Of a stretch of 64,000 nucleotides of DNA, positions 36,797 through 47,892 are shown one piece after another. Positions within the stretch are counted from its first letter, which is position 1, and every line of letters starts with the position of its first letter. The notes beneath the pieces are model-generated. The model made no database searches. It was given only the letters and a program-made list of their open reading frames with translations, and was not told the origin of the DNA. The DNA is from Staphylococcus lutrae (GTDB taxonomy: Bacteria; Bacillota; Bacilli; Staphylococcales; Staphylococcaceae): assembly GCF_002101335.1 (NCBI RefSeq), contig NZ_CP020773.1:1-64000 (forward strand). Reading direction: 5' to 3'. The translations under genes were made by a program, and so were the position numbers.

Positions 36797-37741
36797 TTAG
36801 TCCTCCTCATATCTACTAATGATAAGACCTACTAATGGATGGCGTACAACATCTGCTTGATCTAATTGCTGTATCGCTAACCCTTTAATGTTTTTAAGAC
36901 GCTGTTCAGCCTCAATCAAACCACTTTTCACGCCTCGTGGTAGGTCAATTTGCGTTTTATCACCTGTGACCACCATCTTTGAACCAAAGCCGAGGCGCGT
37001 AAGAAACATTTTCATTTGCGCATGTGTTGTATTTTGAGCTTCATCTAATATCACAAACGCATCATCTAAAGTTCTCCCTCGCATATAAGCTAAAGGCGCA
37101 ATTTCAATGATTCCTCGTTCAATTAAACGCGCTGTATGTTCAGCGCCTAATACTGTATGAAGTCCATCATATAACGGACGTAAGTAAGGGTCGACTTTTT
37201 CCTTTAAATCACCAGGAAGAAATCCAAGCGATTCTCCAGCTTCAACAGCGGGCCTTGTGAGTACAAGTCGCTTTACTTGCCCACTACGCAATGCTTTGGC
37301 TGCATAGACCACTGCTAAAAATGTTTTTCCCGTTCCCGCTGGTCCAATACCAAAAACAAGGTCGTTATTTTTCATAGCGTGAACGTACATCCGTTGACCC
37401 ATCGTTTTTGCACGAATCGTTTTGCCTCCAGCATCTTTCGTTATTTCTTCCTCAAATAAATCAATCAAGTGATCAATTTGGCCATTTTTAGCCATTTTGA
37501 TAGCGGCTTGTACATCTTTTACAGTGATTGATACACCTTGTTCAATGACTTTTAATAAGTTAATAAGTACAGATTCAGCCTCTGTTACTGCAGTGACTGT
37601 CTCCCCTTTCACTGCCACTTCTTGTCCTCGAGCATGTATCACAACATCGAACGCATCTTCAATGAGGTGAATGTGTTCATCATTATTCCCCAATAAAGCT
37701 TGCGCTTGGTTGATGTCATCAATCTGAATCAATTCAGGCAT
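36797..37741 (-). CDS. phoH: PhoH-like ATPase
   Basis: A P-loop ATPase of the PhoH family, a helicase-like protein with a likely RNA role. The 314-residue protein has an N-terminal KH-like part, Walker A GPAGTGKTFLA, and Walker B VILDEAQN, with the family stretch LTRPAVEAGESLGFLPGD. It starts the phoH-ybeY-dgkA-cdd-era operon. The ATG follows AAAGGAG. Despite its name, there is no Pho box in the upstream gap. Confidence 0.93.
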   Translation of the reverse strand: MPELIQIDDINQAQALLGNNDEHIHLIEDAFDVVIHARGQEVAVKGETVTAVTEAESVLINLLKVIEQGVSITVKDVQAAIKMAKNGQIDHLIDLFEEEITKDAGGKTIRAKTMGQRMYVHAMKNNDLVFGIGPAGTGKTFLAVVYAAKALRSGQVKRLVLTRPAVEAGESLGFLPGDLKEKVDPYLRPLYDGLHTVLGAEHTARLIERGIIEIAPLAYMRGRTLDDAFVILDEAQNTTHAQMKMFLTRLGFGSKMVVTGDKTQIDLPRGVKSGLIEAEQRLKNIKGLAIQQLDQADVVRHPLVGLIISRYEED

Positions 37742-37829
37742 AAAGTAACTCCTTTACTCATTTTATTAATATCAATGTATCAAAATACATTTATACATAC
37801 AATTCATCGTTTATGTTTCTTGCACATCT

Positions 37830-37838
37830 ATTATATCA
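37830..37838 (-). promoter_or_regulatory. Extended -10 promoter of phoH
   Basis: TGA followed by TATAAT on the minus strand (TATAAT at 37830-37835), 90 bases upstream of phoH. No strong -35. This promoter would drive the phoH-era operon. Confidence 0.55.
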
Positions 37839-38014
37839 TGTTTGAAGCGTATTAGATGTATCATAAAGTGCTGGATTGATAGAATATTAAAATGATTTTT
37901 GGGTTTATAAGAACTTCGAATATTCATATGGAGTCACAGCCTCTTGTTCACAAAAAAGGCATAGAAATCAACCTATGTTATGGCGACATGCCGATGCTAT
38001 ATATGACATTCAAA
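37839..38014. other. Spacer between phoH and the upstream floA operon
   Basis: This part of the 338-base gap has no gene. A short hairpin on the minus strand (CATAG/CTATG at 37960-37977) followed by CCTTTTTT at 37952-37959 could be a second terminator. Nothing else is clear. Confidence 0.45.
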
Positions 38015-38018
38015 CATA

Positions 38019-38067
38019 AAAACAAGCATTTATCCAAAATGTCAATTTAAAGATAAACGCTTGTTTT
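38019..38067 (-). terminator. Terminator of the nfeD-floA operon
   Basis: AAAACAAGCGTTTATC (38052-38067, minus strand) pairs with GATAAATGCTTGTTTT (38019-38034) with one mismatch, followed by a short U-run. It lies 12 bases after the last gene of the operon. Confidence 0.85.
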
Positions 38068-38079
38068 GTTGAGAGTGAA

Positions 38080-38673
38080 CTACCACCTATTAGGACGCTG
38101 TAAAATTTCTGACCAAATGACACCATTCACAACTTCATTTTCCGAAAATGTTAAATCACTTTGTTGTACTACGGTGTTGCTATTGTTTGCTAGTAACTGT
38201 TTGAGTTTGATTTCTTTTGTTCGTTTTGATAAGTAACGATCTTGAAGGATATCATTTGCACGACGTTGTATATGCGTCATCCGTTTTTGTCGTTCTTTGT
38301 CGAGCAATTTATCAATTTCTTGCATTTCATAATCTAGCATTTGTTGCAAATCAGCATGAGATTGTTGCTTTGCTTTTGAACCCGACGGCATTGATTCAGA
38401 ACGCATAGGATGAGTCTGAGTTTGAGTAGGCATTACCTTTTTAGGTGTCCTTTGTTTTGTTTGTTGTGTCGGCTGTTCTTTTTGTTCATTTTCAGGAAAC
38501 TCAAGTTCAAACGTTTCAAGTTTTTTCTGAACTTTTTCCATGAAAGTTTCAGATTTCGGTAATTCTTTTTGTGGTTGCTTCGGTTGTGGCCGATCTTTAT
38601 GACTTTTATCAAAAACAGCTTGTATAATTGAAATGACAATGGTAATGATAAATATGATCGCTCCGATACTCAT
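38080..38673 (-). CDS. Unknown membrane-anchored protein of the floA operon
   Basis: I do not recognise a named family. The 197-residue protein begins with one membrane helix (GAIIFIITIVISIIQAVF), then a long polar linker rich in Gln, Lys and Pro with many charged residues. The C-terminal 80 residues are helical, with repeated KR and DKE clusters, and end in ENEVVNGVIWSEILQRP, which looks conserved. It is the last gene after nfeD and floA, with an 18-base gap. A role at the membrane with the flotillin is possible by position only. Confidence 0.8.
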   Translation of the reverse strand: MSIGAIIFIITIVISIIQAVFDKSHKDRPQPKQPQKELPKSETFMEKVQKKLETFELEFPENEQKEQPTQQTKQRTPKKVMPTQTQTHPMRSESMPSGSKAKQQSHADLQQMLDYEMQEIDKLLDKERQKRMTHIQRRANDILQDRYLSKRTKEIKLKQLLANNSNTVVQQSDLTFSENEVVNGVIWSEILQRPNRW

Positions 38674-38691
38674 ACAATCACCTCAATTCAA

Positions 38692-39693
38692 TTATTGTTC
38701 TGGCGTTGAGTTGTTATTTTGAGTACTCTTATTGATGGCTTCTCTCATTCCTGTATCAGCTTCAATATTTTTAAGATTGTAGTAGTCTTTAACACTCATA
38801 TTTCCAGAGCGTAATGCTTCCGCTAATGCAAGTGGCACTTGTGCTTCAGCTTCCACCACTTTGGCATGCATTTCTTGAACACGGGCTTTCATTTCTTGTT
38901 CTTGTGCAACTGCCATAGCACGTCGTTCTTCTGCTTTTGCCTGAGCAATGTTTTTGTCTGCAATGGCTTGTTCTGTTTGTAAGTCTGCACCTATATTTTT
39001 ACTAATATCAACATCAGCGATATCAATAGATAAAATTTCAAATGCAGTTCCAGAATCCAATCCTTTACTTAATACAGTTTTTGAGATATTATCTGGATTT
39101 TCTAAGACTTGTGTGTGATGCTCACTTGAACCAATGGTAGAGACAATCCCTTCACCTACACGGGCGATAATCGTGTCTTCTCCGGCACCACCGACTAAGC
39201 GTGAAATGTTTGCACGAACAGTGATACGTGCTTTAGCTTTAACTTCAATTCCGTTCATTGCAACACCTGCGATAAAAGGTGTCTCAATGACTTTAGGATT
39301 TACTGACATTTGAACGGCTTCTAGTACATCGCGTCCAGCTAAATCAATCGCTGCCCCACGTTCAAATGGTAAATTGATATCAGCGCGTTGTGCAGCGATA
39401 TTTGCATCAACCACACGGTCAACATTCCCACCTGCTAAATAGTGAGATTCAAGTTGATTTGTTGTCAAATGTAAACCTGCTTTGTGTGCTTTAATTAATG
39501 GACCAATAACTTTTCGTGGTGATACACGACGTAAACGCATTCCAATTAATGTTCCGATTCCAACTTTAACACCTGCAGCTAACGCTGAAATCCAAAGTCC
39601 TACAGGTACGAAGGAAAAAAGGATAAGTAAAGCAACAATCACTAATACAGCAATAATTAAAAATGTAACCAATCCACTTAGTATCAAATTCAT
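38692..39693 (-). CDS. floA: Flotillin-like protein FloA
   Basis: FloA scaffolds functional membrane microdomains. The 333-residue protein has a hairpin hydrophobic N-terminus ([20 protein letters not shown] onward), a SPFH domain, and an Ala/Glu-rich coiled coil ([26 protein letters not shown]) typical of the YqfA family. The ATG follows AAGGAG. It is co-transcribed with nfeD upstream, the usual partner. Confidence 0.95.
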   Translation of the reverse strand: MNLILSGLVTFLIIAVLVIVALLILFSFVPVGLWISALAAGVKVGIGTLIGMRLRRVSPRKVIGPLIKAHKAGLHLTTNQLESHYLAGGNVDRVVDANIAAQRADINLPFERGAAIDLAGRDVLEAVQMSVNPKVIETPFIAGVAMNGIEVKAKARITVRANISRLVGGAGEDTIIARVGEGIVSTIGSSEHHTQVLENPDNISKTVLSKGLDSGTAFEILSIDIADVDISKNIGADLQTEQAIADKNIAQAKAEERRAMAVAQEQEMKARVQEMHAKVVEAEAQVPLALAEALRSGNMSVKDYYNLKNIEADTGMREAINKSTQNNNSTPEQ

Positions 39694-39707
39694 TCACTCC
39701 TTAATCA

Positions 39708-40412
39708 TTATTGTTCTCTTACGACGACACGTGTACCTTCAACTTCAATAATGGTCACTTTCATCCCTTTACTAATATATGAACCTTCTGAGACGGCATC
39801 AATTCGCTTATTATTAAAAATAATAATGCCAGAAGGTCGTAAGTCAGTAAATGTTTCAGCTGTTTCACCAACGAGATGCGATTGATCATTATGTGACGTA
39901 TACCCAGATTCTTTATTGGTTGAATCTCGAAGTACAACTTTATCAAATAACGCAATACCTTTTTTAAAAAACTTCACTAAAATCACCCATTCAATTAGTG
40001 TCAAAATCAACGCACAGATGACATTAAAAAGCATGGTTGGCAAATGATTCCCCATTGTAATAAAGCTCCATACAATGAAAACCATTCCAATAATGCCTAA
40101 AACTGCGCCGAACACAAACAACTCAATTACAATCAAAATAGCACCAATCACAAACAATAAAATAGTAATCGTTGATAAACTACCTTGAATAATAAAGCCT
40201 AAAAAGATAAGCAATAATGCAAATAGTGCGATAATCCCACTAAAATTAAATTTTCGAGAATAAAGTTGGTAAATAAAACCTAAAAAGACTGCACACGTCA
40301 AAATAAGCGTCACCACTTGAGAAGTTAATACTTCACCTAACTGGTGAAAAATACTCGCGTCAGAAATTTTGCCTATTAGAGTGGTAGTATGTAGAAAATA
40401 TCTAATATGCAT
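39708..40412 (-). CDS. NfeD-like membrane protein, short form
   Basis: The 234-residue protein has about four to five membrane helices and a C-terminal OB-fold (GETAETFTDLRPSGIIIFNNKRIDAVSEGSYI) as in NfeD. It lacks the ClpP-like serine protease domain of long NfeD proteins such as B. subtilis YqeZ. I start it at ATG 40412 with GGGAGTGAGG upstream. It partners FloA in membrane microdomains. A frame extended by ten codons upstream has no ribosome site. Confidence 0.88.
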   Translation of the reverse strand: MHIRYFLHTTTLIGKISDASIFHQLGEVLTSQVVTLILTCAVFLGFIYQLYSRKFNFSGIIALFALLLIFLGFIIQGSLSTITILLFVIGAILIVIELFVFGAVLGIIGMVFIVWSFITMGNHLPTMLFNVICALILTLIEWVILVKFFKKGIALFDKVVLRDSTNKESGYTSHNDQSHLVGETAETFTDLRPSGIIIFNNKRIDAVSEGSYISKGMKVTIIEVEGTRVVVREQ

Positions 40413-40598
40413 GGGCCTCACTCCCTTCCTTGTAGTATACATGAAAATATAAAATTCTTATAGTGTTTGCCAAAAAGTTTGCCAATATTAATAAAATAAG
40501 ATGAATATGATATCAATCCATTCATCTCCAAATTAAACCTTTTATCGCTTCTCTTCATTCAGTGAGTAAATAGAGAATGATAAATGTAACTAAAAAGA

Positions 40599-40639
40599 AC
40601 ATGGGAAGATGAAATTCATTTGATCTCATCTTCCCATGT
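40599..40639 (-). terminator. Terminator of rpsU
   Basis: ACATGGGAAGATGA and TCATCTTCCCATGT form a perfect 14-pair stem with a 13-base loop. On the minus strand it is followed by TCTTTTT. It lies 49 bases after rpsU. Confidence 0.88.
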
Positions 40640-40687
40640 TTCATATATCAGTATTTGAATGTTGAGGGAGTTCAACACAATCAATCA

Positions 40688-40864
40688 TTATCTGAATTTA
40701 CGTTTACGCGCAGCTTCAGATTTCTTTTTACGTTTTACGCTTGGTTTTTCATAAAATTCGCGTTTGCGAACTTCTTGAATTGTACCGCTTTTTGACACTG
40801 AGCGTTTAAAACGACGTAAAGCATCTTCTAATGATTCGTTTTTGCGGACTACTGTTTTAGACAT
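40688..40864 (-). CDS. rpsU: 30S ribosomal protein S21
   Basis: Small-subunit protein S21, 58 residues. It begins [21 protein letters not shown] and ends in the basic [15 protein letters not shown]. The ATG at 40864 is preceded by GGAGGGAGGG. It has its own promoter and terminator. In B. subtilis yqeY follows rpsU, but here the following 245 bases hold only the terminator. Confidence 0.96.
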
Positions 40865-40937
40865 CTGTATTTCCCTCCCTCCAAATATCAAAAAAACTTT
40901 TATTCATCATTACACAGTAAGATACCATGTATTGTAT

Positions 40938-40966
40938 AGTATAAAATAAATCTTTTTCTCGGTCAA
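40938..40966 (-). promoter_or_regulatory. rpsU promoter
   Basis: TTGACC (40961-40966) and TATACT (40938-40943) on the minus strand are 17 bases apart. It is a strong SigA-type match, 73 bases before the ATG. Confidence 0.75.
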
Positions 40967-41063
40967 TCTTCAAATTTACATTTTTTAGTTAATATGAATC
41001 TTTTCCGATGTAAACGTTAAAATATTAATGTATTGTTAACATATCAACATGTGGATTCATATG

Positions 41064-42416
41064 TCAAGAAATTAATGCTGCATCGATTTCTGAGCTATTG
41101 CTTGCATGTTCAACGATACGCAACAGTTGACCTTGATTGATTGGATAACCTGGCTGTGTAATTTTAACTTTACAAATTTGTCCAATTAAAGAATCATCAC
41201 CGCTAAATTCTACTTTCATATAGTTGTCAGCATATCCAACAAGTTTCCCATCATTTGAACTATGCTCCTCAGGTATTACTTCTAATACATCATTTTCAAA
41301 ACGAGAGGCATATGACTTAGCGAGCTGATGACTTAACTCGATTAATCGATGGACCCGTTCATTTTTGATTTCTTCATCTATTTGATCATCCATTCGTGCT
41401 GCCGGTGTTCCAATCCTTGGCGAGTATGGAAAGACATGCAATTCGGAAAAATGATGGTTGACGATAAAATCATAAGTTTCTTGAAATTCAGCTTCAGTTT
41501 CTCCAGGGAAACCCACAATGACATCACTTGTTACTGCTAATCCAGGTAAAGCCGCATGTAATTTTTGGATGCGCTCAGAAAAATGAGCCATCGAATATTT
41601 ACGGCGCATACGTTTTAATACACTGTCCGATCCTGACTGCAGTGGAATGTGCAGATGGCGTACAACTTTTTGAGAATGCTGTAACACTTCGATGACTTCA
41701 TCCGTTAATTGACTCGCTTCAATCGAAGAAATACGAATGCGTTCGAGGCCTTCTACAGTCTCCAGGTCTCGAAGTAATTGTGCTAAATTATAATCTTTTA
41801 AATCTTGACCGTATCCTCCGGTGTGAATACCTGTTAGTACGATTTCTTTATATCCAGAGCGAACTAATTGTGTCGCTTGTTCAATGACTTTTTGTGGATC
41901 TCTTGAACGCATCAACCCTCGCGCCCATGGAATAATACAAAATGTACAGAAGTTGTTACAGCCTTCTTGTATTTTGAGAGATGCACGCGTACGATCTGTA
42001 AAATATGGAACATCCAATTCTTCATACGTACGATTTTTCATAATATTACTCACACCATTGATAGGTTGACGTTCGACTTGATAAGCATTGATATAGTCGA
42101 GCAACTTGTGACGGTCTTGTGTTCCAACAACGATATCTACACCCGGTATTTCCATGATTTCTGCTGGAGACGTTTGTGCATAACATCCTGTCACACAAAT
42201 AACGGCATCCGGATTTTGACGAATTGCACGTCGAATGATTTGTCGACTTTTTTTGTCACCTGTATTCGTGACTGTACATGTATTAATAACGAACACATCC
42301 GCATTTTGTTCAAAATCTACTCGGTCGTATTCTGCATCTTTAAATAATTGCCAAATAGCCTCGGTTTCATAATGATTCACTTTACAGCCTAGTGTATGAA
42401 AGGCAACTGTAGACAT
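41064..42416 (-). CDS. mtaB: tRNA (t6A37)-C2 methylthiotransferase
   Basis: MtaB is a radical SAM enzyme that adds methylthio to t6A37 in tRNAs reading ANN codons. The 450-residue protein has the N-terminal UPF0004 domain with three cysteines (TLGCKVN, NTCTVT, VTGCYAQ), the radical SAM cluster EGCNNFCTFCIIPWARG and a C-terminal TRAM domain. It follows rsmE by four bases in the hrcA-to-mtaB run. Confidence 0.95.
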   Translation of the reverse strand: MSTVAFHTLGCKVNHYETEAIWQLFKDAEYDRVDFEQNADVFVINTCTVTNTGDKKSRQIIRRAIRQNPDAVICVTGCYAQTSPAEIMEIPGVDIVVGTQDRHKLLDYINAYQVERQPINGVSNIMKNRTYEELDVPYFTDRTRASLKIQEGCNNFCTFCIIPWARGLMRSRDPQKVIEQATQLVRSGYKEIVLTGIHTGGYGQDLKDYNLAQLLRDLETVEGLERIRISSIEASQLTDEVIEVLQHSQKVVRHLHIPLQSGSDSVLKRMRRKYSMAHFSERIQKLHAALPGLAVTSDVIVGFPGETEAEFQETYDFIVNHHFSELHVFPYSPRIGTPAARMDDQIDEEIKNERVHRLIELSHQLAKSYASRFENDVLEVIPEEHSSNDGKLVGYADNYMKVEFSGDDSLIGQICKVKITQPGYPINQGQLLRIVEHASNSSEIDAALIS

Positions 42417-42420
42417 AGAT

Positions 42421-43173
42421 TCACCCCATTAATTCTATTTCATAACTTATCGCACTTAATGCATAAAGCGGTGCTGTTTCAGCTCTTAAAATACGTGGGC
42501 CTAAACCAACATTCATGGCTACATCTTTGAACAATGCAATTTCTTCCTCTGAGAAGCCACCTTCAGGACCAAATAAAAGCAACACTTTAGCGCCTGCCTT
42601 TAACTGACGCAACTGATCTTTAAATAAAGTACGCTCATTTTCTTTAGCTGATGTTTCATATGCCATAAGTACATGATCATATTGCCTAATCATATCATAA
42701 ATTTCAGTTAAATTCGAGACAAATTGCACTTGAGGAATGCATTGACGATAGCTTTGTTCAGCTGCTTCTTTTACAATTTTTTGCCATCGTTCTAATTTTT
42801 TTGTTGCTTTTTGCGCATTGAGTTTGACGACAGAACGATCCATTTGCGTTGTAATAAATGATGTCGCTCCGAGTTCTGTAGCTTTCTGTAAAAGCCACTC
42901 ATATTTGTCGCCTTTTATGAGTCCACTGCATATTGTGATTTCGACCGGCAATTCTGACTGTATAAGTAAGTGCGCTTCTGCTTCAACAATCACTTGTTCA
43001 GCTGTGATATTTACTATTTTACATCGATAAGTTTGTTGATCTAAAAAATTAACAATGATCTCATCACCTATCGTTTGTCGCATCACACTTTTAATATGAT
43101 GGATATCATTCTTATCAGTGATAAAAAAACGCTGATTGGGTTCAGCGTTTTGATTTAAAAAGTACCTTTGCAT
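42421..43173 (-). CDS. rsmE: 16S rRNA (uracil(1498)-N(3))-methyltransferase
   Basis: RsmE methylates U1498 of 16S rRNA. The 250-residue protein is a SPOUT-fold enzyme with an N-terminal PUA-like domain and the C-terminal knot motif LLFGPEGGFSEEEI and LGPRILRAETAPLYALSAI. It lies one base after prmA on the transcript and before mtaB. Confidence 0.95.
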   Translation of the reverse strand: MQRYFLNQNAEPNQRFFITDKNDIHHIKSVMRQTIGDEIIVNFLDQQTYRCKIVNITAEQVIVEAEAHLLIQSELPVEITICSGLIKGDKYEWLLQKATELGATSFITTQMDRSVVKLNAQKATKKLERWQKIVKEAAEQSYRQCIPQVQFVSNLTEIYDMIRQYDHVLMAYETSAKENERTLFKDQLRQLKAGAKVLLLFGPEGGFSEEEIALFKDVAMNVGLGPRILRAETAPLYALSAISYEIELMG

Positions 43174-43174
43174 C

Positions 43175-44107
43175 CTATTTCACCTTCTGACCAATGATAC
43201 AAATCCAATTTTGATCATGCTTCACTTCTTTGATGACAAATCCTGTTTCTTCCATTAATGATTGTATCGTTTCGCGTTTTTCTTCAATGATACCTGATGC
43301 AATAAAATAACCATCGGGATTTAGACAATTGTATGCATCTTTGACCATTTTCTCAATAATATGCGCGAGTATATTTGCGATAACAACATCATAGTGCTTT
43401 GTCTCTCCGATTAAAAGGTTCCCTGTTGCAGTGTCAATCACATGTAAACAATTATTTTTTTCAAAGTTTTCTTGTGCAACCTTGATTGCCATTTCATCCA
43501 GATCAATCGCTTTAATAGACTGTGCGCCTAATAAATATGCAGCAATACTTAATATACCTGAACCCGTTCCGACATCAATCACTTGATGATGCGGTTGAAT
43601 GGTTTCCTCGAGTGCTTTAAGGCACATGCTTGTCGTCGGATGATCCCCAGTTCCAAATGCCATACCCGGGTCTAACTCAATATATAAGTGTGTTTTGTCT
43701 CGTTCAACATCTTCCCAACTTGGAACGATGTAAAAACGCTCTGATGCTTGAAATGGATGAAAGTAATTTTTCCATTCATTTTCCCAATCCGATTCTTGTA
43801 TTAATGTATCAGTGACTTGTAATACAGACTCGTCGACGAGTGAAGTGGACCGGAGTTGCGTTATAATTTTTTGTTTCAACGCCTCATTATATTGCAATGC
43901 ATTAAAATAGCCTTTTATCACCATATGCTGTGCAGGGTAATCATTAGGGTTAAGTGCAAAAATCTCACCAAATCGATCTTCACGTTCTTTAGCCAATTCA
44001 CTAGAATCTTCTATCGCAACGCCGTTAGAACCTACTTCTTGTAAAACCTCAGTGACAAACAATTCGGCTTCGTGATTCACGGTTACAGAGAGTTCAATCC
44101 AATCCAT
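43175..44107 (-). CDS. prmA: Ribosomal protein L11 methyltransferase
   Basis: PrmA trimethylates ribosomal protein L11. The 310-residue protein has the N-terminal L11-recognition domain (MDWIELSVTVNHEAELFV) and a class I SAM domain with DPGMAFGTGDHPTT and VIDVGTGSGILSIAA. It lies three bases after dnaJ and is probably co-transcribed with the heat-shock genes, as in Bacillus. Confidence 0.95.
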   Translation of the reverse strand: MDWIELSVTVNHEAELFVTEVLQEVGSNGVAIEDSSELAKEREDRFGEIFALNPNDYPAQHMVIKGYFNALQYNEALKQKIITQLRSTSLVDESVLQVTDTLIQESDWENEWKNYFHPFQASERFYIVPSWEDVERDKTHLYIELDPGMAFGTGDHPTTSMCLKALEETIQPHHQVIDVGTGSGILSIAAYLLGAQSIKAIDLDEMAIKVAQENFEKNNCLHVIDTATGNLLIGETKHYDVVIANILAHIIEKMVKDAYNCLNPDGYFIASGIIEEKRETIQSLMEETGFVIKEVKHDQNWICIIGQKVK

Positions 44108-44110
44108 CCG

Positions 44111-45244
44111 CTACTCTCCTTTAAAAAAGCGACGCGCTTTATCTTTAAAATTTGAAGGTTGTTCTTGAATCGTTTCGCCAGATGCTTCAGCAAATTCTTT
44201 TAAAATTTCACGTTGGCGGTCATTGAGACGTGTTGGTGTTTGGACTCGGATATTAACGAATAAATCCCCATAACCGTATCCGTGTACATTTTTAATACCT
44301 TTACCTTTAAGTCTAAATTGTTTACCTGTTTGTGTCCCTTCAGGAATAGTGAGCATGACATGACCATTCAACGTTGGGATTTTCACTTCATCGCCTAAAG
44401 CAGCTTGTGCAAATCCTATATCGTGATGATAAATGATGTCATCGCCATCTCTCTTAAATTTATCAGAAGGTTTGACGCGGAATACGACAAACAAGTCACC
44501 AGCGGGGCCACCGTTTTCACCCGGGCCCCCTTGTCCTGAAAGACGAATTTGTTGATCATTGTCGACACCTTCAGGTACAGTCACTTCAAGCTTAACGTTT
44601 TTCATCTCTGTTCCTTTACCATGACAAGTTGGGCATGGCTCATCAAACGTTTCCCCACTGCCATTACATTCTGGACAAACTTGTTCAGTTCTAACGCGCC
44701 CTAAAATCGTATTTTGTTCAACTGATACATGACCTGCCCCATTACAATACGAACATGTTTTTTTCTTTGTCCCTGGTTTTGCACCTTCGCCATCACATGT
44801 ATGACATGTCACTTCTTTTCGAATTGAAATTTCTTTCTTCGTACCGAAAACGGCTTCTTCAAAAGTGACAGTCATTGTATATTGAAGATCGTCACCTCTG
44901 CGTGGCGCATTGGGATCGCGCTGACGTTGAGCGCCGCCAAAAAATGAACTAAAGATATCTTCAAAACCTGCACCACCGAAACCAGAAAAGTCTTGTCCAC
45001 CGAATCCTTGACCAAAACCACCTTGTGGTCCGCTATGGCCAAATTGATCATATTGAGCACGCTTATTGTCATCACTTAACACTTCATAAGCTTCACTGAT
45101 TTCTTTAAATTTCTCGTCTGACCCTTCTTCTTTATTGATATCGGGATGATACTTTTTCGACAGTTTTCGATAGGCTTTTTTTATTTCATCTTTACTCGCA
45201 CCTTTTGACACACCAAGGACTTCGTAATAATCTCGTTTTGCCAA
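44111..45244 (-). CDS. dnaJ: Chaperone DnaJ
   Basis: DnaJ stimulates DnaK and binds unfolded protein. The 377-residue protein has the J-domain with HPD ([10 protein letters not shown]), a Gly/Phe-rich region and four CxxCxGxG zinc repeats ([32 protein letters not shown]). The start is TTG at 45244 ([11 protein letters not shown]), six bases after AAGGAGAG. An ATG eight codons upstream lacks a ribosome site. A terminator lies between dnaK and dnaJ. Confidence 0.95.
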   Translation of the reverse strand: MAKRDYYEVLGVSKGASKDEIKKAYRKLSKKYHPDINKEEGSDEKFKEISEAYEVLSDDNKRAQYDQFGHSGPQGGFGQGFGGQDFSGFGGAGFEDIFSSFFGGAQRQRDPNAPRRGDDLQYTMTVTFEEAVFGTKKEISIRKEVTCHTCDGEGAKPGTKKKTCSYCNGAGHVSVEQNTILGRVRTEQVCPECNGSGETFDEPCPTCHGKGTEMKNVKLEVTVPEGVDNDQQIRLSGQGGPGENGGPAGDLFVVFRVKPSDKFKRDGDDIIYHHDIGFAQAALGDEVKIPTLNGHVMLTIPEGTQTGKQFRLKGKGIKNVHGYGYGDLFVNIRVQTPTRLNDRQREILKEFAEASGETIQEQPSNFKDKARRFFKGE

Positions 45245-45276
45245 TGTCCTCTCTCCTTTTGAATTCATTTTTGAAT

Positions 45277-45311
45277 AAAAAGAGGCTGGGACGATTGAAT
45301 GTCCTAGCCCC
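45277..45311 (-). terminator. Terminator or attenuator between dnaK and dnaJ
   Basis: On the minus strand GGGGCTAGGAC (45301-45311) pairs with GTCCCAGCCTC (45282-45292) with one mismatch and one G-U, followed by five U. It shares GGCTAGGAC with the phoU terminator. It probably lowers dnaJ relative to dnaK. Confidence 0.75.
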
Positions 45312-45351
45312 TGTTGCGACTTTTTACAGTCAATATATCGTGTTTAATGAC

Positions 45352-47211
<1,860 letters not shown>

Positions 47212-47244
47212 TTATTTTTACATAAATGGTTTTTTTCGTCAAAA

Positions 47245-47850
47245 TTATTGATTTACTTTAACCATCGAAGCACGAAGCACTCTATCGTTTAATCGATAAC
47301 CCGCTTGTAATTCTTCAGTGATTTGTCCTGATTCAAAATCAGGATGCGCATCTTGCATCACCGCTTGGTGGAAATTTGGATCAAATTGCTCACCCTCGGA
47401 TTGGATTTTTTCTAATCCATTGTCTTGTAGCGCTTTGAGAAGACTATCATAAACCATTTCGACACCTTTTTTTAATGCAGTAAATGCTTCTGTATCGCCT
47501 TCAATTTTTAATGCACGCTCAAAATTATCTAAGGCCGGTAAAACATCTGTTAACACTTTTTGAGCTTGATATTTCTTTTGTGTTTGTACTTCATTTTGTA
47601 TACGTCTTTTATAATTTTCAAATTCTGCATATAAGCGTAGATATTGCTCTTCTTTTGCTTCGATTTCTGATTTTAATGATGCAATTTCTATTTCTTTAGG
47701 ATCGCTTATTTCATTTTCTCCATTTTCTTTTGAGTCCTCTTCGTTCATAACATCTTCAGTGTCTTGCTTAACTTCTGAAGCATCTGTTATTTCTGTCGAC
47801 TCATTTTCTGTTACTTCTTCGTCTTTACGAATATCTTTTTCGTCTGACAT
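47245..47850 (-). CDS. grpE: Nucleotide exchange factor GrpE
   Basis: GrpE speeds ADP release from DnaK. The 201-residue protein has an acidic N-terminus, a long coiled coil ([29 protein letters not shown]) and the beta-domain [37 protein letters not shown]. The ATG at 47850 is seven bases after GGAGG. Confidence 0.95.
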   Translation of the reverse strand: MSDEKDIRKDEEVTENESTEITDASEVKQDTEDVMNEEDSKENGENEISDPKEIEIASLKSEIEAKEEQYLRLYAEFENYKRRIQNEVQTQKKYQAQKVLTDVLPALDNFERALKIEGDTEAFTALKKGVEMVYDSLLKALQDNGLEKIQSEGEQFDPNFHQAVMQDAHPDFESGQITEELQAGYRLNDRVLRASMVKVNQ

Positions 47851-47892
47851 TTTCAAACCTCCATTACATTTAACATTTCATACCGATAATGT

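Noticed and set aside
41967..42347. 126-codon plus-strand frame inside mtaB
   Set aside because: It is antisense to a clear mtaB gene and shows Cys/Ile/Thr-rich shadow composition.
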